Source: Lonicera japonica (lineage: Eukaryota > Streptophyta > Magnoliopsida > Dipsacales > Caprifoliaceae). Taken from it: a stretch of 64,000 nucleotides of DNA. The first letter of the stretch is position 1; each line of letters starts with the position of its first letter. This document shows, in pieces, positions 23,034 through 34,600 of the stretch. Where the stretch lies: positions 1 to 64,000 of the forward strand of contig JAKCWG010000475.1 of assembly GCA_021464415.1 (NCBI GenBank). The letters are read 5' to 3'. The notes under the pieces are model-generated. The model worked only from the letters and a program-made list of their open reading frames with translations. It did not search any database and had not been told where the DNA came from. The position numbers were made by a program, and so were the translations under genes.

Positions 23034-23752
23034 ATGGACTACTCTATGATTGCTCCGCAGGTATTATATTATTTGTATACATATTTATGCGTGCCAAGTT
23101 TCAAATTTCCTAGTGTTCCAAATTTACTGTATTCTTTTGATGATGATTGTCAAAATATTGTTACATCTCTTTGTTACTGCTAACACGCTCTAAATTAATC
23201 ATGTTTGTGAAGGCCCGAAGACACACGGAGGAACGGGCTGCACCACCGCCACCACAACCGCCACCATGTGAAGAATTTGCACATTACCATCGACCTGTTG
23301 GACCGTACTACATGAATGGTTATGTGTCCCAAGTGGACCAACTTTCGCGTATTCGCCGCTTAAATAGCATTGAACTAACACGGTCAAAGCATTCAATGAG
23401 GTTGAGGATGAACTTTAGGGACTACATGGATGATGATATTGATGACCATTATTACTATGGCTATGGTCCATCTCCTGTGCCTCATGAGGTGCACCACTAT
23501 CCTCCACGTGGCTACCCTGAACCAGCCCCTAGGCTCATCCCAATAGGGCTACCACCGCCACCACCACCACCAGGGCCACCGCGACCTAGGTACATGACTA
23601 GAGGGCCACCATCACCGTTACCGCCACCGCCACCGCCCCACCATGGTCTGCCGCCACATTGGCCTGAGCAACCGGCGGCACCATCACCTGTAGCATACCC
23701 ACCTTCCAGTTATTTCAGTGATGAAAATCCCAATGGTTGTATGGTGATGTGA
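23034..23752 (+). CDS. Proline-rich protein with C-terminal CaaX box (HIPP-like tail)
   Basis: Two-exon model. Exon 1, 23034-23060, encodes MDYSMIAPQ and ends at a CAG|GTATTA donor. Exon 2, 23213-23752, follows a GTGAAG acceptor. The joined protein is 188 residues. A basic segment (ARRHTEER) is followed by Pro runs, an acidic and Tyr-rich stretch (FRDYMDDDIDDHYYYGYGP), then long poly-Pro blocks, ending SDENPNGCMVM. CMVM is a CaaX prenylation box, with Met favouring farnesylation. The SDENPN.C..M tail is typical of heavy-metal-associated isoprenylated plant proteins (HIPPs), but no HMA domain with CxxC is present. Exon 1 ending after Gln in phase 0 also recalls HIPP genes. An alternative start at ATG 23201 would read MFVK into exon 2 without splicing. 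Function is unknown; a prenylated membrane or nuclear adaptor is inference. Confidence 0.75.
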
Positions 23753-24492
23753 ATAGTTGTTGATTGCTTATGTTCTGTTTTCTTGAAATCTATTGGTTTA
23801 CTTTTTTAGGTATCTCCCCCCCTCCCCACTCCATGTTTGTCCCTTTACTTTTAATATTTTTACTGTCATATTGTGAGGTTTCAATAAATTATTAGTAGCA
23901 TCATATAAATGGAACAATGTATCAATAATTATTTCTTCAATTTTTTTTTGGTCCTTCTAATTAGTTTTTCAATAAATTGAATGTATCTTAATAACTTGAT
24001 CTTGACTGACCATTTGAAGTAGTAACATATATGTTGTTTTTCACAAAAATGATTTCTTGACATAGTCAATTTTTGACATGGTGCGTCTACAAGACTCAAA
24101 CGTGACGTGTGACATGGAACGTCCCATTATATCATTCAATAACATAATTCAACACACAATTTTTTCTCTGAGAAAAGCTTAATCTTCTATGGTCACAATA
24201 TGACTTGCACTTGCAGGGCCAGCATATGGGTGATCACTGCCGAGGAGAAGCTCTTACATATAAGAAATCGCTAAGAATTAACATTTTTTTTAGGTTAATT
24301 AGGTTTTTAACTATAATACGGTTGCGCGCTTCTCTATCCTATCCAACCCTGATAAAATGATATTTTAACATGAAATAAAATGTGCGGAAGGGGGAAGAGG
24401 GAACTATTCATTCATATAAGTTGAGATGAAAAATAGAAAATTAAAGATTGTTTATATAAACTGATCATAAATAGTTGGGACATGAGAAATAT
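23753..24492. other. Convergent 3' intergenic region
   Basis: Holds the 3' ends of the CaaX protein gene (+) and psaK (-), which converge tail to tail. AATAAA-like signals occur at about 23882-23887 and 23970-23976 on the plus strand. No gene was recognised. Confidence 0.5.
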
Positions 24493-26790
24493 TTAAAGGG
24501 CACCAATGTTCTTGAGGCCAAGAACAACCCCAACACCAATAATGTGACCAACAGTGCCACAAGCCAAGGTATCGGCAAGGGTGAAACCAGATGGGTCATC
24601 GGTTTGGAGGCCAGAGTCCCTTATCTCTAGCTTTAGCCCTGCTGTTGCCTTTCTGTTTGCTGATGGTGCCATTACAAACCTCCCTGCAAACAGCATCAAG
24701 CTTGTTGATGCCACCATTATCTGCATTTCTCAAAAATAAAAATAAAAAATTACCATACAATTTATTGTGTTAGACCATGAAATATGATATGCGCTTTTCG
24801 AAAAATAATTTGCAATGTATTTATCGAATCAATCTCACTTGTGTAGTTGTTGTTCATTAGTTTCCCTGAAAGCAAGGGAATCTGATATAATCAACTATGC
24901 AAGAAGTTGAGTAACTAGTAAGCTAAGTGAACGAAACATGGGATTTGTGATCCATGTCACGAGAATAATTCAAGATGTGGGAGAGTGATCTAAAGAACTT
25001 AGTGTTAGAGCTTAGTTTCTGCCAGATCTTGAGTTCAAGTCTTTTTGGTTGTTGCAGTCGCGCACTTAGCACTTCGGTTTTCCTCTATATGTTTTAGTGG
25101 GGAATATGTGCAAGCGGAGGTATTAAAAGGTGTGTGTGCATATTCTTTTGATGCACTACCCAATATCTTAATCTTCTAAGTGAAATGCAAGCAGAAGAAA
25201 ATTTTAGTGAACTGCGCGCTTACCAGATTTGTGGATGAGCCAATGAAATTGCAGCGGACGCCCAAAGCTCCCTTTCCTTTTGGCTTCATTGGTTGAACTG
25301 CTACCAGCATAGAATAAAATGTTTCAAGGTTTCTTCAATCAAAAATTTCAGAGAGAGATTGAGAATGTTAACTTCTTTAGCATAAACGTTTAGGCATTTG
25401 GGAACTCATTACATTATTGATGCATAAACAGCTAATTAACATACTCCCCCATCTTTGTCATGTACATTCAACTTTATCATATATATATGAAGTACAAGGC
25501 TAGTTTCAAGAAACTACATTAATTTCTTGTTAAAAAAAGAAATTACGTTCAGTGTTACAGTTTAGTAGACACATGATCTCTTCATCCAACCCATACTCTA
25601 ATTCAGTATTTTGTTTTCCTATAAATTATTTTTAAGTCTCTAATTATGAATAAAATGAAGTATTATACCAAATTTGATTTAGAACCCTGCACAATAAATC
25701 TACACCAGATGCATAACCTACCCAAAAGCAACATATAGGAGGTAATTGGATTTGACAAAATAAAAATAAAAATATCAAATCAAATTGTTACAAGAAAATG
25801 GAAAGGCAACAAAGAAACACAATATACAAAATGTGTGTGCATGTGGAAATATTGTGTATTAGTTCGTAAACTCATACCAAATACATTATTTACTGTTAGA
25901 AAATGGGTATGAGAAACCACATTTTTCACCATTTTGAGGGCAAAATAGTAATAAGACTTTGCACTCGGTTGTGAAAGTTCTTAATATATTCGTGTTCTAC
26001 TACGTGAGTACATCGAAATCGTGTATTTATATGCTTAAAATGGTTGAGGGGTGAATGAGAAATTGTCACCCAAAGTGAACAAGTTGAAATGAAAAATGCA
26101 ATGAAAGTGGGTTGTCCCACATTGGAAAAATAAAATAGCTTTTATGGGTTTATAACTAAACTCAAATGTGCGATTCATTGAATGATTCAAAATAACAAGC
26201 TCTCTCTTGCGCACACAAGTGCGCATGGAGGGTGCAAATTACGAACTGAAATCAGTCTGAAACCATTAAGGCTTGTGTGTGCCTGGACCGAGAAGTTAAC
26301 CTTGCGTAGTTTGAGTTTTTGCACCCGGAAAATTAATTTTTTCAATTTGAATTTTGAAACTCATTGCATTCATATCAATTAAATTGCCTTGATCAGTTTT
26401 TGGAAAACTGATTTGGTTTAATAACCATGTCAATGGTCATTATTCTCCATTTGAATCAAAAGCACACCCGAGAGGCGGCGTAACTTTATCACAGGACTCG
26501 GTGCAGCGTTATATCAATTTTTACGGCTCAAATTGCATAAATTTTCTAACATTTACTCCATGACAAAATATCTTTCGATTCAACTGTACAATATTTTTAT
26601 CCCTTACATACGTAACACTTTTATAATATAGCTTTTATAATATAGCTGTATTTTGACAAAGTCACAATTGCTTTCATGATAACGGATGAAAAAAAAATAA
26701 AAATCTAACCAGGCTTCGTGCTGGGGAACCTGATGTGTTGGGTCTTAACCCATTGAAATGTGGGAGAGAAGTCATCATTGCAGTTGCCAT
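24493..26790 (-). CDS. psaK: Photosystem I subunit K, chloroplast precursor
   Basis: Three exons on the minus strand. Exon 1 (26790-26710) gives the chloroplast transit start [17 protein letters not shown]. Exon 2 (25300-25224) gives [20 protein letters not shown] and ends SSTNL with a GTAAGC donor. Exon 3 (24720-24493) gives [58 protein letters not shown] and [13 protein letters not shown]. About 128 residues with two membrane helices, matching plant PsaK in length and order. PsaK sits at the edge of the PSI core and helps bind light-harvesting complex I. Oddity: the only GT at the end of exon 1 (CTG|GTTAGA) joins to the TAG|CAGTTC acceptor one base out of frame; the expected Leu-Ala-Val needs one more G. 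Either a one-base deletion (sequence error or mutation) or disrupted splicing. Intron 1 holds a solo LTR and intron 2 a SINE-like piece. Confidence 0.9.
24985..25105 (+). mobile_element. SINE-like fragment in psaK intron 2
   Basis: Contains an A-box-like TTAGTGTTAGAGC (25000-25012) and, about 30 bp on, a B-box-like GAGTTCAAGTCT (25031-25042). These are the internal polymerase III promoter boxes of tRNA-derived SINEs. No tRNA cloverleaf folds and no target duplication was found, so the call is tentative. Confidence 0.35.
25894..26551 (+). mobile_element. Solo LTR in psaK intron 1
   Basis: 658 bp with ends TGTTAGAAAAT and ATTTTCTAACA (perfect 11-bp inverse), flanked by TTTAC on both sides (25889-25893 and 26552-26556). 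An internal TGTCCCACATTGGAAAAA block (about 26112-26129) is common in copia-type plant LTRs and suggests plus orientation, antisense to psaK. There is no internal region or primer-binding site, so it is a solo LTR. It adds about 0.66 kb to the intron and leaves the splice sites intact. Confidence 0.88.
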
Positions 26791-27221
26791 TTTGCTGCTT
26801 TCAATGGAAATATGAAACAAAGAGCTTGCTGGTTTTTTCTTTTCCTTCTGAACTAACTTGATGAAAATGAAATTTACAATGGTAAAGAGCAAAAAGGGTT
26901 TTAAATTTAGAATGGACTTTGTGCCTTCAGAGTGGCAGACTGGGATACACTTTAGAATCTTGTTGCTGACATGGCAGTGCCTCATTGGAGTGTCACAATT
27001 GGATGGAGATTTGGAGGGGAATTTACAAATTTGACCCTAAAGTTTAGGGTCCATTGCAACTTTAACCCCATGTTTCAATTTTAGCAATTTCAACCTTTTG
27101 TCAAATTCCGTTTGAAAGCTCTTAATGGAGGCTTACATAGCAAGCTGAAGTGGATCTGACGTGGACAAATAAATTATAATTTGACCCTGGTGTTTGGGGT
27201 ATGTTCACTAGGCCCAACAAG

Positions 27222-27915
27222 CTCTTAGGCGACGTACATTGTTCGTCTCCTAAGCTAATCATGTGCGTCTCCTAAGACTCGGGCGACGAACAAGACGTCG
27301 CCTAAGAGCCGTCGCCTAAGTTGCGTCGCCTAAGCTCTTAGGCGACGTACAAATATTGGTTCGTCTCCTAAGAAGCTCTTAAGCGACGTACATAGTGTTC
27401 GTCTCCTAAGATATTAGGCGACGTACATTGACCAAAGTGCGTCTCCTAAGAGGCCCACTTAGGAGACGTACATTGATCAATGTGCGTCTTCTAAGATGCC
27501 CACTTAGGAGACGCAGATTGACCAATGTCCGACTCCTAAGTGATCCTCTTAGGCGACGTACATTGATCAATGTGCGTCTCCTAAGTGAGTCTCTTAGGAG
27601 ACGCACATCGATCAATCTCTGTCTCCTAAGTGGGACTCTTAGGCGACGTACATTGACCAATGTCCGTCTCCTAGGTGAGACTCTTAGGCGACGCACATTG
27701 ACCAATGTCCGTCGCCTAAGAAACTCACTTAGGAGACGCACATTGGTCAATGTACGTCGCCTAAGAGTCTCACCTAGGAGACGGACATTGGTCAATGTAC
27801 GTCGCCTAAGAGTCCCACTTAGGAGACGGAGATTGATCGATGTGCGTCTCCTAAGATAGAACATAGGTCCTTCTTAGGCAACGCACATTGATTAATGTGC
27901 GTCGCCTAAGTGAAA
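27222..27915. repeat. CACTA left subterminal palindrome array
   Basis: About a dozen units with core TTAGGAGACGCACATTGATC followed by its near-inverse, packed with spacers of only a few bases (e.g. GATCCTC, GAGTCTC). Each unit is itself a hairpin. The regular period, a multiple of three, keeps both strands open across 27406-27864 with a repeating RRRTLxNVRLL pattern; this is an artefact of the repeat. Units drift by point changes (CGACGTACA vs AGACGCACA). Confidence 0.9.
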
Positions 27916-28225
27916 GACAATAATTCCAATAAATGCTAAAATTACAGTATCCCATGCAGTTAAAACTGCATTTTATATATAATAATATTGTTACCTGCAT
28001 TTTATACGAAAAATAGTATGTAATCCCAAATGACATTCTAAAACACCATTGTTCACAAACATATAATTCAAAAAATTATATTACATTTCACAAAACTACA
28101 TCAATGTAATTCACAAAATTATATTACAATTCACAAAACTACATTAATGTAATTCACAAAATTTCATAAAAGTCTTAAAATACTCAAAATATATAATCAC
28201 TAAATGTTCAAAGAAAAATAAAACT

Positions 28226-28399
28226 TTAAGTCTCATGATCGTGGCAGTAGCCCCAAAGGAGGCGGTGCGACTTCATGATCGTGGCTTGTTGAACTCCAAG
28301 GGCTGTAGCAGCAAAGCGTTGTGCAACACTTTGACGAAGCTGCTCGATCGGGCCCTCCTCATCGCTCTCCTCGATGTCTTAGGAGGCATCTTCCAATAC
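28226..28399 (-). pseudogene. Exon-like segment inside the CACTA, acidic protein fragment
   Basis: Behind an acceptor TTATGCAG (ending at 28400) the frame reads VLEDAS, a TAA stop, then DIEESDEEGPIEQLRQSVAQ and RFAATALGVQQATIMKSH, ending with a stop at 28226. Apart from the single stop the frame is compositionally coding-like: an acidic run followed by an amphipathic helix. It is GC-richer than its surroundings. It joins in phase to the exon-like segment at 30829-30897, so both may be remnants of one gene carried by the element. Protein not recognised. Confidence 0.4.
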
Positions 28400-30477
28400 C
28401 TGCATAATTACACACATTAAAGAAAGTTAATACATAAATAGTAACGGTGTTTATTCCTACACAATAACAAAATATACTTGCTATCTCTGTAAAAAGCTAG
28501 GTCAATAGACCATAGCTTGTACCCATATATTTGTGGTACAACTTCCAAATTTTAGTTTTCAGTGTAAAAAGGGATTTATCGTATAGAGGTCGATTCAGCT
28601 TTATCATAGACAATTTATAACCCATTATGAACAATTGATAGTGGAGTAAAATACCGATTTGCATTTTACCCTAGCTCACTAATTAAGAAGACAAACCCAA
28701 TCGAGCCAAGTTCTAACTCAGCCATGAAATAATTAATTTAGCCCCAAGCAATCTTAGTTAATATATGCAGTTCAACAAGCCAACAAATTAATCAAAAGGA
28801 AGGAGGAATTCTACAATAGAATATATGGCTAGCAAATTAAATTATACTCAAGGATCTAAGGTCGCCATTAGTTACAATTATTTTGCTGCTACCAGTTTTC
28901 AACCTGGTGCTTCCGGTCTACCTCAAAGCTCAACCCACTAATAATGAAGCCACTGGATCACTTATTGTAATTATGCCCGAAGGTATATACACAAAAAGAA
29001 TGCACTTAAAACCATTATATTATTAGTTCATATGTGATAAAGAGTGCACTTAAAACTATTGGACTATAATTAAACTCATGTGCACCACATAATTAAGATT
29101 ATTAATACTCAGGCGCTCATTACAATAATTTGCTTTCAGTTATATTAACTATATTATCCCGAAAAAAATCATTATATTTATGTAGAATATTATCATCATA
29201 TTAATTGATAGTTGTATTTCAACACTACAATGAGAAGGCAGGAAGATAGAGAGAATTAAAAAGACGCAGAGAATAATATATTAATTATACATATTAATAT
29301 CTATATTCTAACAATTTACATTATTTCATTTTGAAATTATTTTTTGTTTCCGGAATATATTTAGGAGTTAGACTTGCTTTTCAAGAATGTATGAAATCAA
29401 AAAGGTACCAATTAAGTAACATACAATATAGCCTAAACAAGTTATTCAGCAATTTACCCACCGAACAACAATACTGTGTATAGATTAGGTTGGTATTTGC
29501 GAAGCCGCGGTAGGCAAGTAAATCATATATTCCTTCATGGAAAACCTAAATAGCAGACACAATTATAATTAATGGAAAAACTAGATATATATATATATAT
29601 ATATATTTTGCTTACATACACAAGTCCTTATTAATTAAGTACAATCCTTCTTATTAAGTATTTCAAAGTGGCCGGGGGCGTTTACAGGACCTTTTTTAAT
29701 GATCTTTTACCCTCAAATTTTTGCATTTCATTGACTTTTCCTTCAATTTTTTACAAAATCAAACTTGGGTTTTCTCTATTTTATTTTTATTTTTACTTCT
29801 CTTTGTCAAATTGGCGTTAAACAATAAGATCTGATGACATCAACACAGAAACGGATCAATGATGTAATCTTGTGGAGATACATAGTATAAAATTAATATG
29901 ACTTGCATTTATAGACTAGGCAATTTATTTACTATTGTTATGCTCCTTTCTTTTCTTTTTTTTTCTTTTTCTTTTTTTTGCCTTTTTGGAATCTCAGTTA
30001 CAAGCTAATCTTTATTTAATTGATCTGTTTTGTCAAAATGTTGTCTTTGATTTGAGCTTGAAGTGAGAAAGTGCCATAATTGGTTCAATAATTCGGAGTA
30101 TTTGATGGAAAAAATTTCTTGTGGGTCCTAGAGAATTGAATAATTAGAGATCTCAGAGACTAAATTAGCATAGTAAAGGATGCTTACAAACAATCATAGC
30201 TATGGTTTGCAGTGCAAATGATTTGTTGGGGTGGAAAGATTTTCCAAATGGACTTAGGGTCCTCCTACTAGTTGAAGATAGCTCATCTGCTTCTCAGATT
30301 ACATCAAAGCTTGAGCAAATGGACTATATTGGTTAGATTCATTATCCTACTTTTTATGCGTACAAGCTAGGATACACATGCATTCAACCAACAACACAAA
30401 AGGTACTCTATAAGGAAATATTAAATTAAATAAGGACTCTACATACACAATCCAAACAAAAACATAATTGCATAAAA

Positions 30478-30583
30478 ATCTAAATCTAAGCAACCAAGCC
30501 ATTGAGCACATTTGATCAAAGAACACATCGATCTAAATCTAAGCAACCAAGCCATTGAGCACATTTGATCAAAGAACACATCG
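30478..30583. repeat. 53-bp tandem duplication inside the CACTA
   Basis: Two perfect adjacent copies of a 53-bp unit (30478-30530, 30531-30583) beginning ATCTAAATCTAAGCAACCAA. A recent local duplication or slippage; no function evident. Confidence 0.95.
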
Positions 30584-30828
30584 ACTGAATTGTTATTATC
30601 TCCGCACACAGTCAAAAATTAAATTAAACTAGTAAAACCAATGAAACTCCCATCAAATTGCAAAACAAAAACCAAGGAAATAAATCACAAAATTACACAG
30701 TAAGGACACTGTACTTTTAGTTTATTTTCTTAAAAGTTGAAACCCCAAATTCTGAAAGCCGCAAAGCCTCATTTAAGAGTAGAGATAGACAGAGAGACGT
30801 AGATAGAGATAGAGAAAGAGTAGCGTAC

Positions 30829-30897
30829 CTGTGAGAAGTCGTCGATGTCGGAGAAATCGTCGATGGCGGAGACGGGAAGTTGGGGCTGAGAAGTCAT
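30829..30897 (-). pseudogene. First-exon-like segment inside the CACTA
   Basis: From ATG 30897 the frame encodes 23 residues, MTSQPQLPVSAIDD followed by FSDIDDFSQ, and ends at a CAG|GTACGC donor in phase 0. It is preceded by a purine/pyrimidine-biased leader (to about 31150) like a plant 5' UTR. Spliced to 28399 it would read ..DFSQ-VLEDAS-stop. The local GC rise and splice signal suggest a former gene exon. It could be the element's own gene or a captured host exon; not recognised. Confidence 0.4.
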
Positions 30898-32135
30898 CGA
30901 TGGCTGAGAGCTGGGGCTAAGGTTTTGGTTCGATGATAGCTGGGGGAGTGGGGGCTAGGTTTTGCAACCGCAAGTGAGAAATTAGGGGTTTATGTTTGGG
31001 GAAGAAATTAGGTGCGATTTGAGAGAATGAAGAAGAACTAATAAAGTATAAGAGATTTGGGGGAGAAATTGGGGATCTGGGGAAAGAAATTTTGTGGGAA
31101 TGGAGCGGGAGGGAGAGATGGAGCGGGAGGGAGAGAGAATGGGTTTGATGTTTTTTGGTGTCTGTATTTATTTGGTTTTTGGTGTTAACTGGGTTTACTT
31201 AATACTAGTTAGGTTATAAAAAACACATTATATATATATATATATATTATATAATAAGAGATAATTATTTTTTAATTCGACATGTATAAAGAGATAAAAA
31301 TTTATATTTATTAAATTAAAAAAGTTAATAAAAAATTGTAGAATTGATCTACTCATTAAGTAGATCATCTGCAGCAAATTTTATTAAAAAAATTAATTAT
31401 TTATCCTTTCAAAAAGAGATGTATAATCTTTAATTAGAAAAATGAAGATATTTCTAGAGTACGATTGTAAATATGTATATGTATATATCTATATTATATG
31501 TGTTTTCTACTCGCATAAAAATATCAAATCATACTCACATATATTTCATACACACAAAATACCCTCTTCTACTTTAGCTCTCATTAACTTTTTTTAATTT
31601 CACGTGTTGTCCGACATGGACAATATCTAATAATTACTAAGGTACATTATTTATCCTAATTAAAAAAAAATTATAATAAAAAAGTTAAAAAATAATAGTA
31701 TAGTCTTTCATTTCCATTGTATCATCACGGTAGTATGATGACATTAGGAATTGGTTTCCATAATTGAACAAACACCAGAAAATGGATAAAGAGATTACAT
31801 ATATGCATTCATCATCTGTTTTCTTGGTTTCTCCAACATTAATTTTTATTTGATTATGATTCATATCACTATGCCAGGATATGAAGGGAGAGATGGCACT
31901 GAGAGTTAGAGACAAGAGAAGAGAGATATGGCACTGTCCACTATGAGAGATGGGAGAAGATGGTCTGTGAGCGAGAGATGAAAGAAGATGGTTTGTGAAT
32001 GAGAGTGAGAGATGAGATGAGTGAGAGAGGCGGCACTAGCACACTGAGGTTAATGAAATGAAGTTGGGAATGAAGAAGAAGTAAGAAAGTAGAAGATATT
32101 TAGGGAGAAATTAAGGATCTGGGGGAATGGACATA

Positions 32136-32136
<1 letters not shown>

Positions 32137-32187
<51 letters not shown>
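32137..32187. repeat. (TTA)n microsatellite
   Basis: Seventeen TTA units within the CACTA interior. The poly-Asn frame on the minus strand is a by-product. Confidence 0.95.
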
Positions 32188-32189
<2 letters not shown>

Positions 32190-33465
32190 ACTCGATATGA
32201 GATAAAAGGGTTTTTTGTAATATGCGAAATAGGCTCACTGGTTAATTTACTTTATATTTTTGAAAATATGCTTTCAATCTAAACCAATTTTCTCGCCACA
32301 TTTTCGCCAGCGCCAAGTCCTCTTTCGACCATTAATCTAGCCACCGGAAACGCACCTTCTACTCACCGCTAAGGTATGAAAAATCATTCCCAGTACCATC
32401 ACCAACCTTCACGACCACCACTGCTCCACACCAGGCCACCCAATCTTCTTGTTTCTTTCTTCTATTCTCAATGGATGGTTTTTGGCAGTGAGAGACAAGT
32501 TTTCAAAAATAGGTTTTGTTTGTAGAGAAAAAGAGAGATTGGGCTTTGACGGCCAGATGAGGCGGCTGGAAAGGCTAATCCTCAAAAAAAATAGAGTTGC
32601 AAAGCCTTATGATATGTTTTGACTCCCGACTGGAGTAGCCAACTCTCACATACTTAAACTTGTCAGGTAAACCATTTAACTTCTGTTAACGAAAGTCCCT
32701 ATGTTGCAGTTAGCTGTCCTACATAGCTCTTTAAATTGTCAAACAAGTCTCAACGTCAGCTCCTACATGGCTTTTTAAAATTGTTTTTGAAATAAAAATT
32801 ACCCATGAATTTTAACCTGATCCAATTGTGACCAATGGGCTTTTTTCTCCAAAATATTGAAGAAAATGCATATATACACACACAAACAGATATATATATA
32901 TGCATTCGATTTTACGCATTTATGTTGTTCGTGATTTTAGTGTATGACAAAGGTCATTAAACCTATTAATAACTATGTGCTAAGAATTGGGTAATTTAGT
33001 ATGAAGCGTGAAATAAATATTATGTTCACAACAAAAGTTTAATAATTATATAACAAATAAACCAAAACATAGTATTAAAGTGTAAAATCCAATTAAAAAT
33101 TATCATAAAATCATAGAATTTCTCTATAATAGAAAGATATTGTAAATTCATGATACAAAATTTGCCTCGCTAAATTCTTTTAATTAGTATATGGTGGCCA
33201 AATGAACTCTTAATTAGAAAAATAGGAGTGTAATATATTTTTACCAAGTGTTTAACATAATGTGGGATTGTTATGTAAAGTATTAAACAATAATAGCACA
33301 CTCATATAAATAAAGATTATACTACAGAGAAAATATTAAAATGGTTAAAAAAATCACATATGCGCAATAATGTACAACATGAATATTATACCGAACCAAA
33401 ACTATAATATATTCAATTGTTTGGGTTTAAACATTAAACCTAATTACAAATAAATAAAGTTCATT

Positions 33466-34600
33466 TAGGCGACGCACATTGATCAAAGTGTGTATCCTAA
33501 GTGAATTATAAAATTTTCAAATATTTGATTTTATTTTTGAATTTTTTTTACTCTAGGCGACGCACATTGGTCAAAGTGCGTCTCGTAAGTGAATTTTCAA
33601 TTTTTAAAAATTTCAAAATTTCGGTGAAAATTGGGTGACTTTAGGCGACGCACATTGGTAAATGTGCGTCTCCTAAGTAAATTTCCAAATTTTCAAAATT
33701 CTGTGAAAAAATTAGGCGGGAAAATTACTCTAGGCGACGCACATTGGTCAAAGTGCGTCTCGTAAGTGAATTTTCAATTTTTAAAAATTTCAAAATTTCG
33801 GTGAAAATTGGGTGACTTTAGGCGACGCACATTGGTCAATGTGCGTCTCCTACGTAAATTTCCAAATTTTCAAAATTCTGTGAAAACATTTAGGCGGGAA
33901 AATTACTTTAGGCGACGCACATTTCTCAAAGTGCGTCTCGTAAGTAAATTTTTAATTTTTAAAAATTTCAAAATTTCGGTGAAAATTGGGCGACTTTAGG
34001 TGACGCACATTGGTCAATGTGCGTCTCCTAAGTGAATTTCCAAATTTTCAAAATTCTGTGAAAATTTGAGGCGGGATAATTACTCTAGGCGACGCACATT
34101 GCTCAAAGTGCGTCTCGTAAGTGAATTTTCAATTTTTAAAAATTTCAAAATTTCGGTGAAAATTGGGCGACTTTAGGCGACGCACATTGGTCACTGTGCG
34201 TCTCCTAAGTGAATATCCAAATTTTCAAAATTTTGGGAAAAAATTTATCAGAAAAATTTACTTTTGGTGACGCACATTGGTCAAATTGCGTCTCTTAAGA
34301 GACATTTGAGGTGACGTACATTAATTTGTGTACGTCGCCTATGTTGTATCTTAGGCGACGTACAATGACCAATGTACGTCGCCTAAGAAATTTGTCAAGT
34401 ATGCCTAAAGGTTAAGTTTAGGAGACGTATTATATCCGTACGTCGCCTAAGAGTGAACTTAGGCGACGCAATCGCTTGTACGTCGCCTAAGTTAAGTCTG
34501 AGGAGACGGACGTAACGTTCGTCGCCTAAGACGTAACGTTCGTCGCCTAAGATGTATCTTAGGAGACGAACCTATTTGTGTGCGTCGCCTAAACCCTTTT
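33466..34600. repeat. CACTA right subterminal palindrome array
   Basis: Palindromic units (TTAGGCGACGCACATTGGTC plus near-inverse) spaced by about 60-bp AT-rich linkers containing AAATTTCAAAATT. The first part is a higher-order tandem repeat of about 200 bp carrying two alternating palindrome versions, CTCGTAAG and CTCCTAAG. Towards the terminus the spacers shorten, and half-units such as GTAACGTTCGTCGCCTAAG repeat. Confidence 0.9.

Noticed and set aside
27406..27864. 143- and 152-codon frames on opposite strands with RRRTL repeats
   Set aside because: Both arise from the palindromic tandem unit whose period is a multiple of three. No independent coding sign.
27222..34600. CRISPR-like regular repeats with spacers
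   Set aside because: The repeats are palindromic CACTA subterminal motifs bounded by CACTA termini in a plant genome with intron-containing genes. Spacers are repetitive AT-rich linkers, and there are no cas genes.
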